In this document: positions 26,294 through 33,871 of the stretch, in pieces
How positions within the stretch are numbered: the first letter of the stretch is position 1
Layout of the letters: every line of letters begins with the position of its first letter
Source: a virus
Virus record (IMG/VR): IMGVR_UViG_3300034418_008292
Span: 1-37,538 of that record
DNA length: 37,538 nucleotides
Direction: 5' to 3' (one strand)
The notes under the pieces: model-generated
What the model was told of the DNA's origin: nothing
Seen by the model: the letters and a program-made list of their open reading frames with translations, nothing else
The model's database searches: none
Position numbers and translations under genes: made by a program

Positions 26294-28062
26294 TGGCCAG
26301 TACTATTAAGATCTTTAGATCTACTGGTGCAACTGCTCCTAGTTCTCTTGAATATGGGGAACTTGCAGTAACGGTTGAACAAGGCACAGCAGGAACTTCG
26401 GCAAATAAAGCGGGCCGCCTTTTTGTTGGTAATGCCTCTGGTAATCCAGTAGAGATTGGTGGAGAATATACTTACAAACTCATGGATCATGTCCATGGGG
26501 AACTTATTAATTCGTCTGTTGCAATTGTTGACAACAGTGGTGCGATTAACGGATGGAGTGTTGCAGGTATTTTGACTGCAACTAGAACATCATTTACTGA
26601 CACAGTAACTTCAAACCTTAATGTTACTGGTGTTGCAACCTTCTCTCAAGGTCTCTTTCTTAATGGTAATGTTACCATTGGCGATGACCATACTGATACG
26701 TTAACGATAAATTCAAGAACTGGATTTAATACAGACGTAACTCTCAACAGAAAACTTTTAGTCACTGGAATCTCAACTTTTACTGGCGCTATTGATGCGA
26801 ATGGTGGCGCTGATGTTTCTGGTGGTGCCGGTCTTGTTGTCAGTTCAAACGGTGTAAACGTTACTGGCGTCTCCACATTCAACAACAATGTTGTCTTTGG
26901 TGGAACCATCGATGTTGATGGTCAGGCAATTTTTGATGATATAACGGTATCTGCCGCATCAACATTCAGTGGTCTTTTAAGTGCAACCAGAGCTTCTATT
27001 ACAAATCTTGTAGGCACTGCAGCCACCTTTACAAGTGCTCTAACCATGGGCTCTGGTGCGTCCGCGTACACCTTCCCTTCGACTGATGGAAGTGCCAGTC
27101 AAGTTTTAACAACTGATGGTAATGGAGTAATTAGTTTCCAATCATCTTCATCATCTCTTGATATTGCTGGTGATACTGGTACAGATACTGTAGAGCTTCT
27201 TACCGACACATTAACATTCTCAGGTACGACTGATGAGATTGTAACTGCGGTTACGGATAATACCGTCACAATAAGCCTTCCAGACGATGTTATCGTTGGT
27301 GGAGGTCTCACGGTTACCAATAACCTTCTTGTTCTTGGTAATTTAACCGTTGAAGGAACAGAAACAATCATCAACGTCGAAAGACTTGATGTCCAAGACA
27401 AGACTATCGGTGTTGCGTCAACATCAACTGCATCAAATACAACCGCTAATGGTGGTGGTTTCTTTGTTCATGCAGGTAGTGATGGTGACAAAACTATCTT
27501 CTGGAGTCTTGGTCAAAGTGGTTTCGAAGTAAACCAAGACTGGTTACCAAATGCCGATGGAACTTTTGATCTGGGTAATGCATCTAGAGAATGGCAAAAT
27601 CTGTTTGTTGATGGTCTTGCAGAACTTGATGATGTCAATGTATCTGCAGCGGCAACAATAAATACACTGAATGTAACAGGTACAGGTACAATCGCAACCG
27701 CCGATATTAACGGTGGTAATATTGATGGAACTGTAATTGGTGCTGCATCTTCTGCGGCTGCCACATTTACCACACTTAACTTCAATGAATTAACTGGTGG
27801 TGGCACCACAATTAATAACGGTCGCATTGATGCTGGTGATGTTACCTTCACAAACCTGAGAGTAACTGGTGTCTCTACTGTTGCAACTCTGTTCCTCTCT
27901 GCAGGGACAAACACGAACGGCGCTGCATACTTTGATGCAAGTGGCCAGTTGCAATCAACCGCAACACCTTCGGCCGGAATTCAAACTTCCAACTTTATTT
28001 TGACAACGAACGCTTCTGGCGTTCCTTCATGGACGGATACTATTGACTGTGGAACATTCTAA
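26293..28062 (+). CDS. Tail-fibre-like virion protein (589 aa)
   Basis: The N-terminus (TIKIFRSTGATAPSSLEYGE, then RLFVGNASGNPVEIG) is a typical cyanophage fibre or short-tail-fibre head. It is followed by a long series of beta repeats with 'VTGVSTF' and 'ATINTLNVTGTGTIATADI' motifs. The stretch NVERLDVQDKTIGVASTSTA and then WLPNADGTFDLGNASREWQN is the recurring fibre motif 'LGxxxxxWxxLFVDG'. The protein ends SGVPSWTDTIDCGTF. There is no C-terminal chaperone or recognisable adhesin domain, so receptor binding may lie in another gene. GGAGG sits 9 nt before the ATG. It occupies the gp10-gp12/wac interval of T4, between gp8 and gp13. Confidence 0.82.
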   Translation: MASTIKIFRSTGATAPSSLEYGELAVTVEQGTAGTSANKAGRLFVGNASGNPVEIGGEYTYKLMDHVHGELINSSVAIVDNSGAINGWSVAGILTATRTSFTDTVTSNLNVTGVATFSQGLFLNGNVTIGDDHTDTLTINSRTGFNTDVTLNRKLLVTGISTFTGAIDANGGADVSGGAGLVVSSNGVNVTGVSTFNNNVVFGGTIDVDGQAIFDDITVSAASTFSGLLSATRASITNLVGTAATFTSALTMGSGASAYTFPSTDGSASQVLTTDGNGVISFQSSSSSLDIAGDTGTDTVELLTDTLTFSGTTDEIVTAVTDNTVTISLPDDVIVGGGLTVTNNLLVLGNLTVEGTETIINVERLDVQDKTIGVASTSTASNTTANGGGFFVHAGSDGDKTIFWSLGQSGFEVNQDWLPNADGTFDLGNASREWQNLFVDGLAELDDVNVSAAATINTLNVTGTGTIATADINGGNIDGTVIGAASSAAATFTTLNFNELTGGGTTINNGRIDAGDVTFTNLRVTGVSTVATLFLSAGTNTNGAAYFDASGQLQSTATPSAGIQTSNFILTTNASGVPSWTDTIDCGTF

Positions 28063-28258
28063 TATTGATGCGAATATCGTTATCGAACTCGCACTGAATA
28101 AAGTAATTGAATTACAAAAACAAGTAATCTTGACGGAGGCCAAATACATAAGTCTTCGTCAAGATTATGTCAAACTACAAAATGAACATGAAAAATTAAA
28201 AGAAGAATCTAATGAGTGGGGTTCTTCAACTACCACTAGAAAATCGACCACTAAATAG
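28049..28258 (+). CDS. Small coiled-coil protein, unknown function (69 aa, GTG start)
   Basis: No ATG is available near the start of this frame. GTG at 28049 is preferred, with TTG at 28043 as the alternative; either overlaps the end of the fibre gene (14 or 20 nt). The product is mostly one amphipathic helix (IVIELALNKVIELQKQVILT, then LRQDYVKLQNEHEKLKEES) with a Ser/Thr/Lys tail. Its place between the fibre and gp13 would suit a fibre-assembly factor or a wac-like whisker fragment, but nothing in the sequence shows this. The overlap and heptad pattern support coding. Confidence 0.6.
   Translation: MEHSNIDANIVIELALNKVIELQKQVILTEAKYISLRQDYVKLQNEHEKLKEESNEWGSSTTTRKSTTK
28250..28257 (+). promoter_or_regulatory. 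Possible variant late promoter for gp13
   Basis: ACTAAATA differs from the late consensus by C in place of A at the second position. It ends 22 nt before the gp13 ATG, the distance seen for the good late boxes. It overlaps the stop codon of the preceding gene (AAA TAG), so chance is not excluded. Confidence 0.35.
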
Positions 28259-28279
28259 TAGGAAGCTAGTTGTATATTC

Positions 28280-29407
28280 ATGGCAAAGCCTAGCAGTAGA
28301 CAAGAACTCATTGATTATTGCCTAAGACAGCTGGGCGAGCCTGTTTTGGAAATTAATGTCGATGAAGATCAAATTGAAGATCTTGTCGATGATGCCATTC
28401 AGTATTTTCATGAAAGACATTTTGACGGTGTTGAGAGAATGTATCTCAAACACCAGATCAGTCAAGATGACATTGATGAAGCAAGAAGTAATACAGTATC
28501 AACAGTAGGATTTTCCTCTCAGGTTTTTAATGGGGAAAGATCTTCGGTCGTAAGTATTAGTGCAGATAATATCACCATTGCAAATCATGGTTTGATCACT
28601 GGATCTCCAGTGTATTATAGTTTTGCAGGAACTGGACACACATCAATTGGTATTGTAACCACATCTGTTGCTGGTGTTGGAACTACATCGTTCCTTGGTA
28701 TATCAACCAGCAGTGTTCAATACTATGCGATTGCAGATAATACAAATCAAATTAGACTGGCAACATCAAAATCAAATGCATCAAGTGGTATAGCTGTAAC
28801 ATTTACGGCTGTTGGTGTTGGATCTACTCACTACATTACAACAAAGACGGAGTTTACTGAAGCAAGAAACTATATTGAAATTCCCGATCATATTATCGGT
28901 ATTAATGGTATTTTCCGTTTTGATGACAATACCATTACCCAAAACATGTTCAGTATTTCTTACCAGATCTTCCTGAATGATGTTTATAACTTTAGTTCCA
29001 TTGAGATGTTGACATATTCAATGACTAAAGAATATCTGGAAACAATTCAATTCCTGATAAGCCCAGACAAAAAGATTAGATACAATAAGAGAGGAAATAG
29101 ATTGTATCTCGATCTAGATTGGAAGGGTGTTTCATCTAATGAGTATGTTGTAATTGATTGTTTCCGTGTATTGGATCCATCTGAAAATGAAATGGTCTAT
29201 AACGACAGTTTCTTAAAGAGGTATCTCACTGCCTTGATTAAAAAACAGTGGGGTCAAAATATGAGTAAGTACACAGGTGTTAAACTTCCTGGGGGTATTG
29301 AACTAAACGGTCGTCAAATCTACGAAGATGCCCTTAGAGAGTTGGCAGAAATTCGACAGAGGATGACTTTTGATTATGAAGTTCCCCCACTGGATATGAT
29401 CGGCTAA
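28280..29407 (+). CDS. gp13: Neck protein gp13 with an inserted repeat module
   Basis: The N-terminus SSRQELIDYCLRQLGEPVLE and EIDLVDDAIQYFHERHFDG-type sequence (about 32-50) are the hallmark of gp13 in T4-like phages. The core resumes with ARNYIEIPDHIIGINGIFRF (195-214) and YQIFLNDVYNF, and ends with RQRMTFDYEVPPLD. Between about residues 75 and 190 lies a module of the kind repeated in gp7 (ITIANHGLITG near 98-108; FTAVGVGSTHYIT near 175-187). gp13 and gp14 hexamers close the head-tail junction after packaging. The gene has a possible variant late box 22 nt upstream, and its stop overlaps the gp14 ATG. Confidence 0.92.
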   Translation: MAKPSSRQELIDYCLRQLGEPVLEINVDEDQIEDLVDDAIQYFHERHFDGVERMYLKHQISQDDIDEARSNTVSTVGFSSQVFNGERSSVVSISADNITIANHGLITGSPVYYSFAGTGHTSIGIVTTSVAGVGTTSFLGISTSSVQYYAIADNTNQIRLATSKSNASSGIAVTFTAVGVGSTHYITTKTEFTEARNYIEIPDHIIGINGIFRFDDNTITQNMFSISYQIFLNDVYNFSSIEMLTYSMTKEYLETIQFLISPDKKIRYNKRGNRLYLDLDWKGVSSNEYVVIDCFRVLDPSENEMVYNDSFLKRYLTALIKKQWGQNMSKYTGVKLPGGIELNGRQIYEDALRELAEIRQRMTFDYEVPPLDMIG

Positions 29408-30843
29408 TGGCTTTAAATCCATTTTTCCTACAAGGTTCTCCTGGAGAACAAAGATTAGTTCAAGACCTCATCAACGAACAGTTGAGGATGTATGGGGTTG
29501 ATGTTTATTATATGCCCAGAAAATTCTTGGGCACCAAGACAATAATGAAAGAAAATGTCTTGGCAAGATTTGATGATAACTATGTAATCGAAGCTTATAT
29601 TCAAAACTATGAGGGTTTCCAAGGATCTGGAGACCTGATGACTAAGTTCGGTATTAGAACCACCGATGAACTTACTTTAGTCATTTCTAAAGAGAGATAT
29701 GAGGATTTTCTAACTCCTTTTTACGACGCAAACCCAACACAAGAATTGTTAGTAAAAAGACCAAAAGAGGGAGATCTAATCTACTTCCCACTGTCAGATA
29801 GTCTTTTTGAAATCAAGTTTGTAGAACACGAAAACCCATTCTATCAACTTGGCAAACTTTACATGTATCAACTTACATGTGAGTTATTTGAATATGAGGA
29901 TGAAGTCATTGACACAAGTATTGAAGAGATTGATAATAATGTAGAGGATATTGGATATATTGCAACTCTTACTCTCGCGGGTGTTGGTGTTACTGCCACG
30001 GCCCGTGCAGGCATTTTCACAGGCGCAGTTAATCAAATTACATTGATTAATGATGGATATGGATATACTAGTGCTCCAGTAGTTTCGATCTCAACTTCAC
30101 CGAATGGTAATGGTTCATCTCATGCAACTGCTGTAGCTATTACTACAAGTAACACGGGATCAGGATCTACAACATTCTCCATAAAACAGGTCTTAATTAC
30201 AAATCCTGGTTTTGGCTATACACAACCACCAACAGTTACTTTCAGTGGTGCTGGAGGGTCAGGGGCGTCTGCTAGAACAGGTATTGGAACCACGGGTGTG
30301 GTCTTCATTGATGCCATTACGGAAGGTGGATCTCAATATTCAACCGTACCAGTTGTATCCATCTCCACATCTCCATCAGGTCTTTCTACTGCAAATGCAA
30401 CGGCTGTTGCCCTTTTAAGTGCCTCTGGTACTGTATCTGCAATTAGATTTACCAACGCTGGATTTGGTTATACCGAGGCACCAACTGTTACGATTGCAGA
30501 CCCAACTTCTGGTGGTTCTGGAGTTGGAACTGGAAACTTTGTTATCAACGAAGTTATTACTGGAGAAAGTTCTCTGTCCACTGCCCGTGTTAAGTCTTGG
30601 GATAAGGATACTAGAATTCTCAAGATTTCTAATCTTTCAGGAAACTTCACAACTGGCGAAATTATTGTTGGAAGTGCAACAACGATTAGCAATCCTGGTA
30701 TTGGAACTACAGGAAGATACGCAGTTAAGTCGGTTCAATACGATGATGAATATGATGATTATGCAGAGAATATTATTATTGAAAATGAGGCCGATGATGG
30801 ACTTCTCGACTTCACAGAGACCAATCCATTTGGTACTTTCTAA
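29407..30843 (+). CDS. gp14: Neck protein gp14 with GSGY-type insertions
   Basis: The N-terminal 190 residues are a standard gp14: NPFFLQGSPGEQRLVQDLIN, then GVDVYYMPRKFLGTKTIMKE and FGIRTTDELTLVISKERYED. LYMYQLTCELFEYEDEVIDT is the well-conserved strand before the insertion. From about 190 to 375 four GSGY-type modules follow (INDGYGYTSAPVVSIS, ITNPGFGYTQPPTVTF, ITEGGSQYSTVPVVSI, FTNAGFGYTEAPTVTI). The native C-terminus then resumes and ends DDGLLDFTETNPFGTF. T4 gp14 has about 256 aa, so this copy is nearly doubled. It is translationally coupled to gp13 through TAATG. Confidence 0.92.
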   Translation: MALNPFFLQGSPGEQRLVQDLINEQLRMYGVDVYYMPRKFLGTKTIMKENVLARFDDNYVIEAYIQNYEGFQGSGDLMTKFGIRTTDELTLVISKERYEDFLTPFYDANPTQELLVKRPKEGDLIYFPLSDSLFEIKFVEHENPFYQLGKLYMYQLTCELFEYEDEVIDTSIEEIDNNVEDIGYIATLTLAGVGVTATARAGIFTGAVNQITLINDGYGYTSAPVVSISTSPNGNGSSHATAVAITTSNTGSGSTTFSIKQVLITNPGFGYTQPPTVTFSGAGGSGASARTGIGTTGVVFIDAITEGGSQYSTVPVVSISTSPSGLSTANATAVALLSASGTVSAIRFTNAGFGYTEAPTVTIADPTSGGSGVGTGNFVINEVITGESSLSTARVKSWDKDTRILKISNLSGNFTTGEIIVGSATTISNPGIGTTGRYAVKSVQYDDEYDDYAENIIIENEADDGLLDFTETNPFGTF

Positions 30844-30860
30844 ATAGTTAAAAAAATACC

Positions 30861-31940
30861 ATGATTGGGCAATACTTTTATCACGAGATCCTGAGAAAAA
30901 CCGTCATTGGTTTCGGCACTCTCTTTAACCAAATTGAAATTCGTCACTCTGACAACAATGACAATGTTCAGAGTAAGATGAAAGTGCCATTGGCTTATGG
31001 TCCAATGCAAAAGTTTTTGGCCAAGATTGAACAACAACCAAACCTTCAAGGTAGACCTGCGATTACATTGCCTCGCATGTCGTTTGAGATGACTGGTATC
31101 TCATATGATTCAACAAGAAAAGCCTCAATTACACAGACATTCAAAACTTGCAATACTGGTGAGTTAGGGAACATTAAAAAGGTTTACATGCCTGTTCCAT
31201 ATAACATCAATTTTCAATTGAGCATTGCAACAAAATTGAATGATGACATGTTGCAAATCTTGGAACAAATTCTTCCATATTTTCAACCTGGATTGAATAT
31301 TACTATTAATCTCATTTCATCTATTGGTGAAAAGAGAGATATTCCAATTGTTCTTGAGAACATCAACATGACTGATGATTACGAAGGAAGTTTCGATAAT
31401 CGTCGTGCAATGATTTCAACTCTGTCATTCACCGCTAAAACATATCTGTTTGGTAAGATTGCAGATAACTCTGATGGTCTTATCAAAAGAGTTCAAGTTG
31501 ACATGTTTGATGATACAAACAAAGTTACCGCAAAGAGAGTTCAAAGATACGCTGCAACTCCTAGAGCACTTAAAGACTACAATGATGACGCAACAACGGT
31601 TATCAATAAAGTCTTTACGGTAAATCAAACAAAGATGACAGTCAATGATGCATCAGGACTTAGCGTTGATGATTACATTGTTATTGATAATGAGAATATG
31701 CAAATCCGTTCCATCAGCGGAAACGATGTCACCGTTTACAGAGGAGTTGATGAGACAACCGTATCTGAACACACTTCTGGATCTGTTGTAAATCTCATCA
31801 GTGGCTCGAGAGATGCATCTCTCCCTCTTTCTGGTGACGATGCTCTTATTGTTGCAGGTGATGACTTTGGTTTTAGTGAAATGACTTCATTCTATGAAGA
31901 CTATAAGACCTATTCGCCTTCACAAGGAACTGATGTTTAA
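30861..31940 (+). CDS. gp15: Tail terminator / proximal sheath stabiliser gp15
   Basis: The 359-aa product matches gp15: MIGQYFYHEILRKTVIGFGT, then KMKVPLAYGPMQKFLAKIEQ, LPRMSFEMTGISYDSTRK and DDMLQILEQILPYFQPGLNI, all in the T4 order. RRAMISTLSFTAKTYLFG closes the core. In T4 (272 aa), gp15 caps the finished tube and sheath and binds the neck. Here about residues 250-315 carry an additional module with VIDNENMQIRSISGNDVTVY and RGVDETTVSEHTSGSVV, a type also present in gp7 and the 2512-aa protein. A TCTAAATA sequence 14 nt upstream resembles a late box but is closer than usual. Confidence 0.93.
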   Translation: MIGQYFYHEILRKTVIGFGTLFNQIEIRHSDNNDNVQSKMKVPLAYGPMQKFLAKIEQQPNLQGRPAITLPRMSFEMTGISYDSTRKASITQTFKTCNTGELGNIKKVYMPVPYNINFQLSIATKLNDDMLQILEQILPYFQPGLNITINLISSIGEKRDIPIVLENINMTDDYEGSFDNRRAMISTLSFTAKTYLFGKIADNSDGLIKRVQVDMFDDTNKVTAKRVQRYAATPRALKDYNDDATTVINKVFTVNQTKMTVNDASGLSVDDYIVIDNENMQIRSISGNDVTVYRGVDETTVSEHTSGSVVNLISGSRDASLPLSGDDALIVAGDDFGFSEMTSFYEDYKTYSPSQGTDV

Positions 31941-31955
31941 TTCTGAGGAACAACA

Positions 31956-32375
31956 ATGGCGTTTGATGATATCGGGAAAGCACTTGAAATTCTTAAAGAT
32001 GACGGAGGCAGTGAGATTGCCCCTGTTAGCGGCGATGTACAAGTCCCAAGACAGCGAGAAGAAAAACCAGACCTAAAAAGAGACTACGAATATACAAGAG
32101 GTCAGTTGTATTCGTTGATCGAAAAAGGTCAGGAAGCCATTGATGGAATCATGGAGATCTCGCAAGAACAGGGTTCCGCGAGAGCTTATGAAGTTACTGG
32201 GCAACTAATTAAGAGTGTGGCTGATGCCACAGATAAATTATTAGACCTACAGAAAAAAATGAGAGACATCGAGGATCCTAAAGAAAAAGGACCTAGTAAT
32301 GTCACCAACGCACTTTTTGTAGGATCAACTGCCGAACTTCAAAAGTTACTCAAAAAAGGAAAGTTAGATGACTGA
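31956..32375 (+). CDS. gp16: Small terminase subunit gp16
   Basis: The 139-aa helical protein resembles T4 gp16 in length (about 164 aa) and in pattern: an acidic, flexible N-terminus, then DLKRDYEYTRGQLYSLIEKG and EAIDGIMEISQEQGSARAYE. VTGQLIKSVADATDKLLDLQ and KKMRDIEDP complete the central oligomerising helices. The tail is short and basic (LQKLLKKGKLDD). gp16 recognises DNA and stimulates the gp17 packaging motor. GAGGAACAAC precedes the ATG. The next gene overlaps its 3' end by 8 nt. The large terminase does not follow directly. Confidence 0.87.
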   Translation: MAFDDIGKALEILKDDGGSEIAPVSGDVQVPRQREEKPDLKRDYEYTRGQLYSLIEKGQEAIDGIMEISQEQGSARAYEVTGQLIKSVADATDKLLDLQKKMRDIEDPKEKGPSNVTNALFVGSTAELQKLLKKGKLDD

Positions 32376-32838
32376 AGAAAGGAAAGAAGTTCTGGAAGAA
32401 AAACCAGAAAACAAGAAGAAAGGTTTATTTGGTAAAATAAAATCAGCTGCCGACGACCATGAAGGTCAGTTGGAAGCAATCAGCACTATGGTCAGACTTG
32501 GTATCCTTGTCTGGTCTGGTGGTATTTTGACTCTTGCTTACATTAAACTTCCTGCTGCACTTGGTATTCCTGAGCAGAAACTTGATCCTACTTTCATTGC
32601 ATCTGTTTTCACTGGGGTTCTAGCAACATTTGGTGTTCAGACTGCGAAGAAGTCTGGTGATGGTACAATGAAGATGGGTGGTGCTGGTGGAGTTTCCAAA
32701 GCAGACTTAGAGAAACTGATTGCTGCTGCAGCACAGACAGCACCTGCTCAAACCATTCGTATTGAGCAAGCACCTCTTCAGATTGCAACTGCTGCCCCTA
32801 AGAAGGACGGCGAACCACCTGTAATGCCTACGGTCTAA
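32368..32838 (+). CDS. Two-helix membrane protein, holin candidate (156 aa)
   Basis: Residues 1-40 are charged and cytoplasmic-like. Two hydrophobic segments follow at about 42-62 (VRLGILVWSGGILTLAYI) and 75-92 (TFIASVFTGVLATFGVQT), with a short loop holding LGIPEQKLDP. The C-terminal 60 residues are Ala/Gly-rich (KADLEKLIAAAAQTAPAQT) and end acidic/proline-rich. I recall related proteins near gp16 in cyanophages, without a proven role. Size and topology would fit a class II-like holin or an inner-membrane anchor. No lysis enzyme lies beside it. It overlaps gp16 by 8 nt. Confidence 0.75.
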   Translation: MTEERKEVLEEKPENKKKGLFGKIKSAADDHEGQLEAISTMVRLGILVWSGGILTLAYIKLPAALGIPEQKLDPTFIASVFTGVLATFGVQTAKKSGDGTMKMGGAGGVSKADLEKLIAAAAQTAPAQTIRIEQAPLQIATAAPKKDGEPPVMPTV

Positions 32839-32842
32839 TACC

Positions 32843-33007
32843 ATGATGTTTTTAACGATGTTTATTATTGGTCATGTGGAAATCGGCAATGGATACTGCC
32901 GCACAGATATTATGCTTCATAATGAACCAATCGCAATGGAGTATCCTTGTGAATATTATTCTGAGCTGCATGACCTAGATAATAAGATCAAACTACTTGG
33001 TCAATAA
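32843..33007 (+). CDS. 54-aa small protein with hydrophobic start
   Basis: ATG at 32843 lies 4 nt after the stop of the preceding gene and opens 54 codons ending TAA at 33005-33007. The product starts MMFLTMFIIGHVEIGNGYCR and continues with TDIMLHNEPIAMEYPCEYYS, then a charged helix LHDLDNKIKLLGQ. The first ten residues are hydrophobic, but the segment is short for a membrane span. C19 and C36 could pair if exported. Tight spacing to the genes on both sides (1 nt to the next ATG) supports translation. The family is not recognised. Confidence 0.62.
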   Translation: MMFLTMFIIGHVEIGNGYCRTDIMLHNEPIAMEYPCEYYSELHDLDNKIKLLGQ

Positions 33008-33008
33008 C

Positions 33009-33254
33009 ATGCAAAAACTAATTAATCTTATCGCTTTGTTGTCAGGATTGACATCTGCATCCATTATTGGTGGTGCTGCATATTTGTATTTCCAAAAAGA
33101 TGTATTAATTGAAGAAGCAAGAGAAAAAGCCGTAGAAGTAGTTACTGAAAATGTAACTAAAGCACTACCTGGATTGATTAAATCTGCAATGCCAGAAATG
33201 CCTAAAGTAACTGGTCCTGCAATTCCAACTAAAACAGGACTTCCTATCCCCTAA
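33009..33254 (+). CDS. Single-span membrane protein, unknown function (81 aa)
   Basis: The start is taken at ATG 33009, one base after the previous stop; an in-frame TTG at 32997 would add four residues and overlap that gene. The product has an N-terminal hydrophobic helix (LINLIALLSGLTSASIIGGA, about 4-23, extending to about 28), then an amphipathic charged helix (FQKDVLIEEAREKAVEVVTE) and a Pro-rich tail (PKVTGPAIPTKTGLPIP). This is a membrane anchor with a short soluble arm. It lies in a run of small membrane genes and is separated by 5 nt from the next. Function unknown. Confidence 0.72.
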   Translation: MQKLINLIALLSGLTSASIIGGAAYLYFQKDVLIEEAREKAVEVVTENVTKALPGLIKSAMPEMPKVTGPAIPTKTGLPIP

Positions 33255-33259
33255 GGAAA

Positions 33260-33871
33260 ATGGCATGGAATTTAAAAGTTCAAAATGAACAATCCGCCAA
33301 ACAAGTGAATAATAGTGAACAACGCAAACCAATGTTCAAGTGGGCAGCCCTTAGTGTTGCCACCGTATTTGGTGTTGCACATCTCGGCATTCTTGGACAT
33401 CTACTGAATAGACAACAACTTCCCATCTTCAATTTACCAGTTGGTAATTATACATCATATCAAGTGGATGCTAGAAAAGATGGATATCGTATTCAATATC
33501 GTTCTAATGATCCCTTAGTAATGGGAACTTCTAAAGTTATCGATAAAAAGAACGGGTTCTTTGGTATTGGTGGAAAGACCAATATCATTCAACAACAAGA
33601 ATACACTATGGATGGAGCAAAACATCTCCAAGGAGGTGAGCTGGGAAAGTTGACTGCCAAAAAGATAGAGTGTATCAAGGCGGAAGGTGGTGGCGAAAAT
33701 GCAGGGAGAATGGTGGGCGCTAGTGTAGGTGCCGCAGCCGCTCCTTGGTTCACTGGTATTCCTTATGTTGGTTGGCTTGCTGCTGGGTGGGTAGCAATGT
33801 TCGCACAAGATAAGGGGGCCGATGTCGGTGGCGATATCGCCACAATGGTTAAAGATTGCGAGGACACTTAA
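33260..33871 (+). CDS. Membrane-anchored protein, unknown function (203 aa)
   Basis: The start follows AAGGAAA at a good distance. Residues 1-26 are polar. A membrane helix lies at about 27-48 (FKWAALSVATVFGVAHLGIL). A predicted extracytoplasmic beta domain follows at 60-140 (VGNYTSYQVDARKDGYRIQY, then KKNGFFGIGGKTNIIQQQ). A second Ala/Gly-rich hydrophobic stretch at about 151-182 (MVGASVGAAAAPWFTG, VGWLAAGWVAMFA) could be a glycine-zipper-like membrane segment. C138 and C200 are the only cysteines. It overlaps the next gene by one base (TAATG). I do not recognise a characterised family. A pore or envelope role is conceivable from the glycine-zipper pattern but unproven. Confidence 0.75.
   Translation: MAWNLKVQNEQSAKQVNNSEQRKPMFKWAALSVATVFGVAHLGILGHLLNRQQLPIFNLPVGNYTSYQVDARKDGYRIQYRSNDPLVMGTSKVIDKKNGFFGIGGKTNIIQQQEYTMDGAKHLQGGELGKLTAKKIECIKAEGGGENAGRMVGASVGAAAAPWFTGIPYVGWLAAGWVAMFAQDKGADVGGDIATMVKDCEDT

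Noticed and set aside
27513-27914. 133-codon minus-strand frame opposite the tail-fibre gene
   Set aside because: It is an antisense shadow of the Thr/Ala/Val-rich fibre repeats, which tend to leave the opposite strand open. No ribosome site or neighbouring minus-strand genes are present.
30839-30846. TCTAAATA as a firm late promoter for gp15
   Set aside because: It is only 14 nt from the ATG, one base off consensus and made partly of the gp14 stop codon; it is kept only as part of the variant-box observation.
30419-30847. 142-codon frame overlapping gp14
   Set aside because: It is a +1 shadow rich in Leu and Gln inside a clear gp14 reading frame.
33856-33870. TTG start at 33856 for the 220-aa protein
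   Set aside because: ATG at 33871 in a TAATG junction fits the pattern of neighbouring genes and avoids a longer overlap.
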